Below are positions 36,251-43,573 of a stretch of 64,000 bases of DNA, one piece after another; within the stretch, counting starts at the first letter, position 1; every line of letters begins with the position of its first letter. The stretch covers positions 146,618 to 210,617 of the forward strand of contig NZ_STGA01000002.1 in NCBI RefSeq assembly GCF_005222835.1, given 5' to 3'. This stretch comes from Rhizobium sp. FKY42 (lineage in GTDB: Bacteria > Pseudomonadota > Alphaproteobacteria > Rhizobiales > Rhizobiaceae). Both the position numbers and the translations under genes were made by a program. The notes under the pieces were generated by a model. It saw only the letters and a program-made list of their open reading frames with translations. It made no database searches and was not told the origin of the DNA.

Positions 36251-36267
36251 GTTCTATAAAATAGAAC
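36251..36267 (+). promoter_or_regulatory. Inverted repeat with overlapping -10 element at lysR start
   Basis: GTTCTAT (36251-36257), spacer AAA, ATAGAAC (36261-36267): a perfect 17-base palindrome that contains a T-N11-A LysR box. The palindrome includes TATAAA (36255-36260), a good -10 hexamer, and ends one base before the ATG at 36269. Transcription from it would begin at or next to the ATG, giving a leaderless mRNA. No ribosome site is visible. Confidence 0.6.
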
Positions 36268-36268
36268 T

Positions 36269-37144
36269 ATGTCCGAATTGAACTATCACCATCTTCGCTA
36301 TTTCCGCGCTGTCGCACATGACGGCAACTTGACGCGTACAGCACAGCGCCTGAACCTTTCCCAGTCGGCATTATCAATTCAAATCAAGCAGTTGGAGGAA
36401 CGGCTCGGGCATGCGCTGTTCGAGCGGCGGGGGCGACAACTCTATCTGACCGAGGCAGGACGCATCGCGCTTGACCGTGCCGACACCATTTTCGCCGCTG
36501 GCGAAGAACTGATCGAGACTTTGAAAGAAACCGGTAGAAATCGCCGGGCTATCCGCATCGGTGCACTGGCGACGCTGTCTCGCAACTTCCAGATCGAATT
36601 CCTTCGCCCTATCCTTGGACGCACGGATGTTGACATGATCCTGCGTTCGGGAAGTACCGCAGAACTCTTGCGCGCGCTGGAGACGCTGAACCTCGATATC
36701 GTGCTTCTGAACCAGGCGCCAATGGCCGATTCCGTCACGCCATTTATTGCGCAACATGTATACCAGCAGCGTATCGGCCTGATTGGAAAACCTTCCTACG
36801 GGCATCCGGGTGCAGGTCTGGCGGATCTACTGGAAACACATCCCGTCATATTACCGACGCTCGAAAGTGGCGTCCGCGCCCAGTTCGAGGCACTTGTTGC
36901 ACGGCTTGGCATCACGCCGCAAATCGCCGCCGAAGTGGACGATATGGCAATGATGCGACTTCTTGCGCGCGAGGGAGCAGGCCTTGCCGTACTGCCGCCG
37001 ATTGTCGTCAAGGGCGAACTGGAGGCGGGCACGCTCGTGGAATTTGATGCACTGCCCGGAATGGTTGAATCTTTCTATGCCGTGACCATCAAACGGCGCT
37101 TTCCCAATCCGCTTATTCAGCCGTTGCTCAGCATACCGATCTGA
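36269..37144 (+). CDS. LysR-family regulator, divergent from dab operon
   Basis: A 291-residue LysR protein: winged helix at residues 5-65 (YHHLRYFRAVAHDGNLT, LSQSALSIQIKQLEERLG) and an effector domain from ~95 on, ending short as in NhaR/CynR-like members. It begins 123 bases from the dabB start on the opposite strand and is the likely regulator of dabBA, with CO2 or bicarbonate limitation as the plausible cue. Its ATG seems to lack a Shine-Dalgarno sequence. Confidence 0.86.
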   Translation: MSELNYHHLRYFRAVAHDGNLTRTAQRLNLSQSALSIQIKQLEERLGHALFERRGRQLYLTEAGRIALDRADTIFAAGEELIETLKETGRNRRAIRIGALATLSRNFQIEFLRPILGRTDVDMILRSGSTAELLRALETLNLDIVLLNQAPMADSVTPFIAQHVYQQRIGLIGKPSYGHPGAGLADLLETHPVILPTLESGVRAQFEALVARLGITPQIAAEVDDMAMMRLLAREGAGLAVLPPIVVKGELEAGTLVEFDALPGMVESFYAVTIKRRFPNPLIQPLLSIPI

Positions 37145-37185
37145 GCCTTGTCCGATCCGTCGTTTCTGACAGCCAGTTTTGCAGT

Positions 37186-37606
37186 CGCATAATTTGATCG
37201 GCAGCGCGATCAGCAAAACGATCACATCCAGATTGACATAGGCCCATTGCACCGAACCGTTCAGGATAATGTAAGTGAGATGGGCGGCAGCATGGCGGCA
37301 CCAAGGCCAATGCCGCCATTGGCAATCGCGCCGAAACCGATCGATGAGATAGCCCTGCAGGGGAGACACGACCATGATCACCAGTGAGACAATGGTCGTT
37401 GCAAAAAGAATGGAAGGCTTCGACCATCCAAAGGTCTTTGACAAAGGCTCGACAAACACCCCGAAGACGAAAAGCAGGAATGTGCTGGGCCCGAAGACAA
37501 GACCCACGGTAGCAGCAAAGGTTGCGCCAATCGCAGGACGGTTTGATGCGTCCAGAACGCCAGGTGGCTTTTGGTCGGCCGCGGCAGCGACAATGTTGTC
37601 GGTCAT
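37186..37606 (-). pseudogene. MFS transporter remnant
   Basis: From the ATG at 37606, preceded by GGGAGGGA, the frame encodes a normal MFS start (NRPAIGATFAATVGLVFGPS, FGWSKPSILFATT, SPLQGYLIDRF). Near 37330 the frame shifts, and a deletion brings in a later loop (ANGGIGLGAAMLPPIS in a second frame), after which WAYVNLDVIVLLIALPIKL follows from the middle of the protein. The C-terminal half is absent. It would have been the last gene, the exporter or importer, of the decayed operon that runs from 39.75 kb leftwards. Confidence 0.78.
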
Positions 37607-37684
37607 TTGTTTCCCTCCCGATGACCATGCATTCATCAATGTGCGGACCGGACAGGACACCAGCCCGCGGTGAAAGTCTGCGGC

Positions 37685-37890
37685 TCAGGCTCGCTTGACC
37701 GAACCGCGCAAGATCGCATTCACAGCTTCTGCCCGCTCAAAAAGCGGGATATGCGCAGCTCACTCAGTGATCTGAAAACGCGCACCGACAATGGCGTCGG
37801 CCAAGGCCTTTGCAGCTTGTGGTGGCGTCGCCTCGTCGAACTCTCCGACAGCTACATTGACCGGCATGGTGAGACTTGCGGCACAGTCAC
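37685..37890 (-). pseudogene. Alpha/beta hydrolase C-terminal remnant
   Basis: The minus strand encodes MPVNVAVGEFDEATPP, AAKALADAIVGARFQ and AAHIPLFERAEAVNAIL, the end of a 3-oxoadipate-enol-lactonase-like hydrolase with the catalytic Asp (GEFDEATP) and His (AAHIP). A TGA interrupts it at the residue before AAHIP, where this family has glycine (GGA to TGA). The N-terminal two thirds are deleted and replaced by the FAD-monooxygenase start to the right. Confidence 0.7.
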
Positions 37891-37898
37891 GACAATTT

Positions 37899-38051
37899 TC
37901 AAGAGGTGATTGTTATGCCAGCCCCGTAGACCCGCCAATGCGGGTCCTGATCGCAAACGTGAACTTCAAGCCCTGCTTCGCGAAGCGAGATGGCCGCAGA
38001 CATGCCGGCAACACCTCCGCCGATGACGAGAGCCTTACGACGATCAGCCAT
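37899..38051 (-). pseudogene. FAD-dependent monooxygenase N-terminal remnant
   Basis: A 50-codon frame from the ATG at 38051 (MADRRKALVIGGGVAGMS) gives the FAD-binding start of a group A flavin monooxygenase, up to WRVYGAGITIT, and then stops. The intact monooxygenase at 44940 has the same opening pattern (LVIGGGFAGMTAAL, WRSYGAGISL). The rest of the gene is deleted, and the break is joined to the hydrolase remnant at 37890. Confidence 0.78.
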
Positions 38052-38057
38052 GGTTGC

Positions 38058-39155
38058 TCACCGAAGCTGCCAATTCGCTTTGGCCGAAGTGACCGTACCG
38101 ATACCCGTGTACCAGTCATTGACCGCACGGTCGTAAGCGCGGCGGAATGGCAAGCCATTGGGGGCACCCATCGCCGCAATCCACATGCGGATTTCTTCGG
38201 CGCCATTTCCGGCGGTATGCACCTGCTCGGTGGCATAGTTTAACACCGCATCCGGATCGCCCGCTTCCAGGAGCTGTAGCAGGTTTTCGTCGAATTCCCG
38301 GTTGACCATCCCCATTCGAGGCGTTGCGATATCATGGCTGATGCCACCAGTGGCGAGGATTGCAACGCGCTTCACTCCGTCGTAACGGCGAATGGCATCG
38401 CCAAGAAACTTGCCGAACTGGTAGTAGCGACGCATGGTTGGTATGGGTGGCTGCACGCAGTTGAACAGGATTGGCACGATGGGCAAATCCGGATCGAACC
38501 CGGCAAGCTCCAGCGGCGTCAACGAGCCATGATCCAGCACCATTTCTATGGAAAAGCTCGGATCGAAATCAGCCTTCAGTGCTTCCTGCAGCAAGTATCC
38601 GCCGAAAGCCTGATTGCCGGCAAAGACGCGACGCTTCGCCTTCAACCAATGCTCGATAGGGCATTCATAATCACCGGCGTATGACTTGCGGTGTTTGCCA
38701 TTGACCAGCAAATGCGGCGCGCAAGGCTTTGACAGCAGCTCCTGATCAAGCAGCGACAGGACCCGAAAACCCTCGATGTATTCGGCGTCGATGTTCGCGC
38801 CGAGCATACAGCTTCGGGTTTCCACCAGTTCCATCAGATAGCTATCTGGATAGCGGGAGCCCTCCACCCATTCCGGCTGGAACATGTAGTGGACGCCACC
38901 GCTCCACATAATCAGGACCGGTGGCTTTTCCACGCCCAAGGGTTTGCACAGGTAGAAACGGATTTCGTTCAACAAGGCCCCTTCGGCTTCGAATGGCACG
39001 GTCACGGGCACGATAGGGAGCTCGAAAAGCGCCCCGAATTTGTCGTAGGCCGCCAGCTCCAGGCGGTAGGCCTCTTCCTTCGCGGGATGGTTAGGACATG
39101 GAAAACGGCCTAGGAAAAAGAAACCGTAGGCCTGATAGTAGGCATCTCCGTCGTG
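38058..39155 (-). pseudogene. Mosaic of alpha/beta hydrolase fragments and LigB-type dioxygenase C-terminus
   Basis: One open frame made of three pieces. From ~39155 to 38905 is the front of a DUF1100/FrsA-like hydrolase (DAYYQAYGFFFLGRFPCP, KPPVLIMW). At ~38903 it jumps to the end of the same kind of hydrolase (GGVHYMFQPEWVEGSRYPD, PHLLVNGKH), so the segment with the catalytic serine is lost. At ~38693 it jumps to the second half of a class III extradiol dioxygenase, LigB family (FSIEMVLDHGSLTPLEL, IVPILFNCVQPPIP, ATGGISHDIATPRMG). A GTG at 39011 could start a 317-residue chimera. The N-terminal metal site of the dioxygenase is missing. Confidence 0.8.
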
Positions 39156-39387
39156 ACCTGAATGATCAGTCGATCACCGACACGTGCCCGCACCGCATCC
39201 AGTGCGGCCCTGCAGCATTGCACGTCGAGGCAATGTTTGTCCTGACCATCCCGCACATGAAGGTGGATCATCCTGGCCCCCGCGAGCAGGCAGACCGGGG
39301 CACAGTCTGCGAACTCCATCGGTGTGATGGGGAGCGCAGCAAGATCTACTTTCATGTGTCGGCCACCGTTTGGCGCCACGGCGTGCG
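39110..39387 (-). pseudogene. BKACE (DUF849) beta-keto acid cleavage enzyme N-terminal remnant
   Basis: About 85 codons match the start of a beta-keto acid cleavage enzyme: VAPNGGRHMKVDLAALPIT, ARMIHLHVRDGQDKH (the HxHxRD metal site) and DRLIIQVTTE. After VTTE the match ends and the sequence passes, in another frame, into the hydrolase fragment to the left. Such enzymes condense beta-keto acids with acetyl-CoA. Confidence 0.75.
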
Positions 39388-39394
39388 CAACGCC

Positions 39395-39721
39395 GCTCGC
39401 AACACTGCGGGGTTTTCGGCGAAATAGTGATAATGCAGCCGGAGGATTATCAGGAGATTGGTCAGCAGAGAGTTATCGACGCTGATCCGGGGCACGAATC
39501 TTCGATGCATCGTTCGAGTCCATCGTTGACGATGAGAAACAGCAAGTCTCTCTTGGTCTCGGCGTAGACGAAGACTGTGCCGACGCCGGCACGTGCCGCA
39601 ATCTCGCGCGTTGTGGTATCGTCGAAGCCTTTGGATAGGAAGAGGTCGAAAGCGGCATCTTGATACGCAGCAGCTTGTCTTCCTTGTTCTTTCCCCGCAA
39701 GCTTTGACGCTTCATTGTCAC
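39395..39721 (-). pseudogene. TetR-family regulator remnant
   Basis: From the ATG at 39721 (MTMKRQSLRGKNKEDKLL) the frame is normal to LLRIK; a missing base near 39663 shifts it to DAAFDLFLSKGFDDTTTREI and VFVYAETKRDLLFLI (the TetR helix-turn-helix). A second shift near 39465 leads to LLTNLLIILRLHYHYFAENP. The remaining ligand domain is deleted at the join to the BKACE remnant. It was probably the regulator at the head of the decayed operon. Confidence 0.75.
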
Positions 39722-39875
39722 TCTCGGCCCCAGTCTCTGGCGGGGTCACCGCCTGACCAGTATGTGATCATGCACTGGATGATCAGGAGGGCGGACAAAA
39801 AAGCGGGAGAGACACAGCCCGTTATCCCAGCAGCCATTTCTTGACAATTGCAAAGCTGGCTCGTCCAAACCAAAC

Positions 39876-39905
39876 CAAGGCAAGGCAAGGCAAGGCAAGG
39901 CAAGG
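39876..39905. repeat. Six tandem copies of CAAGG
   Basis: Perfect (CAAGG)6 at 39876-39905, preceded by two copies of the related CAAAC at 39866-39875. It lies in non-coding sequence between the TetR remnant and the terminator of the outer-membrane protein gene. Confidence 0.9.
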
Positions 39906-39941
39906 ACCATACGGGTGTCCTGAGATCGGCTCAAGACGAAT

Positions 39942-39971
39942 ACAGGCCCGGACCATGTCAACCGGGCCTGT
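39942..39971. terminator. Terminator hairpin of outer-membrane protein gene
   Basis: ACAGGCCCGG (39942-39951) pairs with CCGGGCCTGT (39962-39971), loop of 10, ending 9 bases past the stop of the minus-strand gene. Confidence 0.65.
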
Positions 39972-39979
39972 CGAGAAAA

Positions 39980-40879
39980 TCAGAACTTCGTTGCGAAGTT
40001 GAACCAGACCGTATCACCCTGCGACTTGTTTTCCGCAACGAGATCATGCTGCCAGGACGCGCTGATCTCCAGGCCGGGATTGAACTTGTAGGTGATCGAT
40101 GGACCAATCGCGAAACCCTTGCCGCGATGACCGTCGGCAGCTACGCGTGGCCCCTTATCGTCTGTCAGTTGCTGCAGATAGTAGCCGACAGCGCCCAGAC
40201 GCCACTTGTCGAAATTCCAGCCGACAGCATAGTCTAGAACGAATTCTGTACCGGTCTTATAGTCGGTGCTGGTATTCTCGGTATTGAAAATCAGGCGGGC
40301 GGTTGCACCGACTTCAAGTCCCTGCGGATCGAGATAATGGTAACCGATCGCTGGCTGGAACGACCAGTGGTTCAAGCCGACATTGGCAAAATCTGCCTTG
40401 TCGTAGCCTCCGGTTGGCATGGCGATATCGAGACCGATGAGGAATGTATTGTTACGGTCTACGTGCCAGGCCACGCCGACAGTAGCGGTCATATCTGCCA
40501 GTGCGAAAGATTTGTCGTTGCCGATTGGAAGCGTCAGATCCAGATGAACCATCGGCACGACCAACTGCGCCCAGACATCACCACCTGCAACCTTCAGGTC
40601 ACTGACGTAGAGAAACCGCATCGTTTCGGCCAGCGCATTGACCTTGAAGTTGATCGGCATCTGGTTGCCGTTCGCATCATTGTTGCGATCGGACGTATAG
40701 TAGCTGGTCTGGGACAGGAAATAGAGACCCGGAAATGGTGGAATTCCACCGGCGAAGAACTGCGGCGAACCCGGAGCATATTGCGTGTTGCCGTTTTCTG
40801 CTGCCTCCACCGTACCGATTGCCGAACACGAAACCAGTGCGGCCAATGCAAGACGCTTGAAGATCTGCCTATTGCTCAT
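39980..40879 (-). CDS. SphA/MetA-type outer-membrane channel (phenol degradation pathway family)
   Basis: A 299-residue protein from the ATG at 40879 (MSNRQIFKRL), preceded by GAGGAGGAA. A signal peptide of ~26 residues ends VEA-A. The rest is a beta-barrel of the 'MetA-pathway of phenol degradation' family (COG4313): PPFPGLYFLSQTSYYTSD, GLDIAMPTGGYDKAD, YHYLDPQGLEVGATARLIFN, ending in phenylalanine. These channels let aromatic or hydrophobic substrates cross the outer membrane. It sits next to, and divergent from, the LysR-controlled ring-cleavage operon. Confidence 0.85.
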   Translation of the reverse strand: MSNRQIFKRLALAALVSCSAIGTVEAAENGNTQYAPGSPQFFAGGIPPFPGLYFLSQTSYYTSDRNNDANGNQMPINFKVNALAETMRFLYVSDLKVAGGDVWAQLVVPMVHLDLTLPIGNDKSFALADMTATVGVAWHVDRNNTFLIGLDIAMPTGGYDKADFANVGLNHWSFQPAIGYHYLDPQGLEVGATARLIFNTENTSTDYKTGTEFVLDYAVGWNFDKWRLGAVGYYLQQLTDDKGPRVAADGHRGKGFAIGPSITYKFNPGLEISASWQHDLVAENKSQGDTVWFNFATKF

Positions 40880-41251
40880 TCCATTCCTCCTCAACAAAAC
40901 GTTGGATGGCCACGCGCTGCAATGCCTGCCATACACAGGGAACAACCGGACATGCTTTCGATGAGCAGAGGAATAATCAACCAGACAATAGATAACCGTC
41001 GCCAGTGCATGGTAATACTACCAAACGCTGGAATAGAAATTCTATTGTTCATTCCGACAATTCAGCGCCTGCAATAGTATCAGGCGCTCAATATCTAGCT
41101 AACGTCGTCCCCTGCCCGCATGCCGTATCGAACCAGTACGCGGCCAACCCTTGAACCTAGCTAATTTCATTGTTGATATTTGTAAAATCGCCGTTTGTGA
41201 TGCTTGGTATTTTCATGATAAATACCAAACATACCTAATGCATCCCCCGGT
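40880..41251. promoter_or_regulatory. Palindrome-rich intergenic region
   Basis: This 372-base gap has no gene. It holds three notable inverted repeats: AATAGAA-A-TTCTATT (41032-41046); AGCGCCTG/CAGGCGCT (41064-41071/41081-41088, loop of 9); and TTGGTATTT/AAATACCAA (41204-41212/41220-41228, spacer of 7, itself with TCATGA). The first suits an operator for the channel gene; the last lies just beyond the LysR stop and could be its terminator or an operator. Confidence 0.5.
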
Positions 41252-42169
41252 TCAAGGGGCAGCAGAGCCACCCAATTCCACAGCCTTATGGATCTGCTCT
41301 CGAAGCCAGCTCAATGCTGGGTCTCGCGTACGATAGCTGTGCCATTGCATGGACTGTTGCAGTCGCGGCAACGGGATTGGCGAAGGCACAACCTTCACTG
41401 CACCCATGCTGGCAAAGCTTCTACCCAATCGCTGCTGCACAATGGCAAACCGTGCCGATCCCGCGATCAGCAAGGGTAGAGAAGCAAAGGAATACGTCGA
41501 TATTTCGGCACAGATCTTGATACCTGCTTCATTGCATACCCGCTGCGCAAAGCTCTCACCACCGTTCGGCGGCTGCATGACGATCTGCCCAACTTTCTGA
41601 AAATCGCTCTTTGTCAGGCCAGTTTTCGCAAAGGGTCCATCAGTCGCGACAAGGCAAACCAACTCATCCTCAAGAAGCACTTCAGACGGATGTGTGGAGG
41701 AACAGAAGATGGTGGGTGCAATGAGAAGGTCGGCTTCGCCGCGCTCCAGAAGCAGATGCGGATAATTCTGTTGCGGCTTGAAGTGGATCTGCATCTGGGG
41801 CGCAAGCCTTGAAATCAGACCCAGAAAGGACGGCATGATGGTACTGAGGGTGTAATCGGAGACGATGAGGTTCATGCTGCGGGTCGTTTCAGCCGGCACG
41901 AAGGAAGGCGTTGAAACGACGGCTGCCTCGATCCTCACGATGATATCGCGCAATGGCTGCGCGAGTGAAACCGCAAGCGGCGAAAGCTCCATTGTTCGTC
42001 CGACCTGGATCAACAACGGATCATCAAAGTAATCGCGCAGACGCCCGAGAGCATTGCTCATGGCCGACTGGGTGATGAACATCTCCTCTGCGGCTCGGCT
42101 GACATTGCGGACCTGAATCAGCGTATCAAGCGCGACCAGAAGGTTCAGATCAAGGTTTTTGAATCGCAT
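41252..42169 (-). CDS. LysR-family regulator of the ring-cleavage operon
   Basis: A 305-residue LysR protein of the NodD/LinR-like subgroup: MRFKNLDLNLLVALDTL, then the helix-turn-helix (VSRAAEEMFITQSAMSNALG, residues ~22-41) and an effector domain. It is divergent from the nine-gene catabolic operon, with 185 bases between starts, and is its probable activator, responding to the substrate or a ring-cleavage intermediate. Confidence 0.88.
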   Translation of the reverse strand: MRFKNLDLNLLVALDTLIQVRNVSRAAEEMFITQSAMSNALGRLRDYFDDPLLIQVGRTMELSPLAVSLAQPLRDIIVRIEAAVVSTPSFVPAETTRSMNLIVSDYTLSTIMPSFLGLISRLAPQMQIHFKPQQNYPHLLLERGEADLLIAPTIFCSSTHPSEVLLEDELVCLVATDGPFAKTGLTKSDFQKVGQIVMQPPNGGESFAQRVCNEAGIKICAEISTYSFASLPLLIAGSARFAIVQQRLGRSFASMGAVKVVPSPIPLPRLQQSMQWHSYRTRDPALSWLREQIHKAVELGGSAAP

Positions 42170-42186
42170 TCAAGCCTCCCCGAAGC

Positions 42187-42201
42187 ATTTACAACGTAAA
42201 T
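42187..42201. promoter_or_regulatory. Candidate LysR binding site
   Basis: ATTTAC-AAC-GTAAAT is a perfect inverted repeat containing the T-N11-A LysR signature, 18 bases upstream of the lysR start. A looser pair TGTAA/TTACA (42226-42230/42246-42250) follows on the operon side, as expected for LysR recall and activation sites. Confidence 0.5.
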
Positions 42202-42256
42202 ACACATCATTCACCGAAGCAATTTTGTAAACAGTATATTTGCAGTTACACGTGAC

Positions 42257-42339
42257 GGCGGGAGGAATTGTCGTCGCCGCATGCCTGACACTGTGCGGCT
42301 GGACGGGCCTCCCGCCGATAAGTTCGCCTGAACGGGCGA
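42257..42339 (+). promoter_or_regulatory. Structured 5' leader of the ring-cleavage operon
   Basis: GGCGGGAGG (42257-42265) pairs with CCTCCCGCC (42308-42316), enclosing a second stem GCCGCA/TGCGGC (42276-42281/42294-42299). A third stem TCGCC/GGCGA (42324-42328/42335-42339) ends just before the ribosome site GAGGAGA. The nine-base outer stem over 42 bases is unlikely by chance. It may be a leader RNA, attenuator or protein-binding structure; no known riboswitch class is recognised. Confidence 0.5.
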
Positions 42340-42354
42340 GTTCGAGGAGACCCA

Positions 42355-43518
42355 ATGTTCAAGTATTTTCCGACCAACTACGTCTGGAACCTCTCGGTCA
42401 ACCTGTCGATCGAGATGGGTGCGCGGATGGGTGAGATCGAGGAGATGTGCGCTCCGCTGCAGGAGGCCGCGAAGGCTCCAGACGCGGCCGGTACGCAGGC
42501 CTTTCGCGAAACCTGGATCAAGATGGCGGACAAGCTCGCTTCGCTGGCAGATGAAGATGAAGCCCGCGGCCGACTGATTTCCGCCGGCGACAAGCTTATT
42601 CGCGCTGCAAACTATATGTTGACCGCTGAGCGGCTTCTGGCCCACGGTTCGGAAGGGCGCGCAGCACTCTATCAACGCTTTCTCGCAGCCTTTGAGAAGG
42701 GGCTGAAGCTCTCTGGCTCCACCTGTCGACGCGTGGAGATCCCTTATGAAGGCAAGCACCTTTCCGCTCTCTATGTGCCTGCCGAAGGCGTCGATGGCGC
42801 CGCTCCGCTGCTCGTTCAGGTCAACGGCCTGGACAGCACCAAGGAAATGAAGTTTCTGGTGGGCCTGCCCGCATGGCTGGCGAAACGTGGTGTCGCATCG
42901 CTGATCGTGGATCAGCCCGGCACAGGCGAAGCCTTGCGCCTGCACAATATGACCGCGCGCTTTGACAGCGAGCACTGGGCAAGCCGAGTGGTGGACTGGC
43001 TGGAAACCCAGCCTGAGGTCGATGCGAAGCGCATTGGCATGGAAGGTGTTTCCCTCGGCGGATACTATTGCCCGCGTGCGGTTGCGTTTGAGCCGCGTTT
43101 TGCCTGCGGCGTGGTCTGGGGTGCCAATCACGACTGGCGCGATGTGCAGAAGAAGCGCCTTGCGCGCGAAGGCAATTTCCCCGTGCCGCACTACTGGAGC
43201 CACGTCATGTGGGTCTGGGGTGCCAAGGACATGGACGATTTCATGCAGATCGCGGAGAAGGTCCACCTTGACGGCGTTCTGGATCGCATCCGTGTGCCCT
43301 TCCTCGTCACACATGGCGAAAAGGACAGCCAGATTCCGCTGCAATGGGCTCATGCCACCTATGACCAGTTGATCAACAGTCCGAGGCGCGAACTGAAGAT
43401 CTTTGATGAGCGCACAGGCGGCGTGCAGCATTCCAGCTTCGACAATTCTGCCAATGCGGGCGCCTACATCGCCGACTGGGTGGCCGAAGTTCTTGGCGGT
43501 CGTACGACGATCAGTTGA
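42355..43518 (+). CDS. FrsA-like (DUF1100) alpha/beta hydrolase, likely C-C bond hydrolase
   Basis: 387 residues, with a helical N-terminal cap (residues 1-125) followed by an alpha/beta hydrolase core. Catalytic triad: Ser233 (EGVSLGGYY), Asp324 (HGEKDSQIP) and His359 (GVQHSSFDN). The family includes 2,6-dihydroxypseudooxynicotine hydrolase, which cleaves a C-C bond in nicotine breakdown. It is the first gene of the operon, with a strong GAGGAGA ribosome site. In this pathway it probably hydrolyses the ring-fission product or a side chain. A decayed relative is seen at 38.7-39.2 kb. Confidence 0.83.
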   Translation: MFKYFPTNYVWNLSVNLSIEMGARMGEIEEMCAPLQEAAKAPDAAGTQAFRETWIKMADKLASLADEDEARGRLISAGDKLIRAANYMLTAERLLAHGSEGRAALYQRFLAAFEKGLKLSGSTCRRVEIPYEGKHLSALYVPAEGVDGAAPLLVQVNGLDSTKEMKFLVGLPAWLAKRGVASLIVDQPGTGEALRLHNMTARFDSEHWASRVVDWLETQPEVDAKRIGMEGVSLGGYYCPRAVAFEPRFACGVVWGANHDWRDVQKKRLAREGNFPVPHYWSHVMWVWGAKDMDDFMQIAEKVHLDGVLDRIRVPFLVTHGEKDSQIPLQWAHATYDQLINSPRRELKIFDERTGGVQHSSFDNSANAGAYIADWVAEVLGGRTTIS

Positions 43519-43573
43519 TCATCCGCAATCTGAATATGCCGGACGTCTGGTTCGGATCTGGGAGTAGAACACG

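Noticed and set aside
39876..39905. CRISPR array
   Set aside because: The repeats are 5 bases long with no spacers, and no cas genes are present.
39746..39961. Open frame over the CAAGG repeat, reading a proline/leucine-rich peptide
   Set aside because: It is produced by the repeat itself and has no coding pattern.
42240..42434. Small leader peptide gene starting near 42240
   Set aside because: The frame has no convincing ribosome site and runs into the hydrolase gene in another frame; the segment is better explained by RNA structure.
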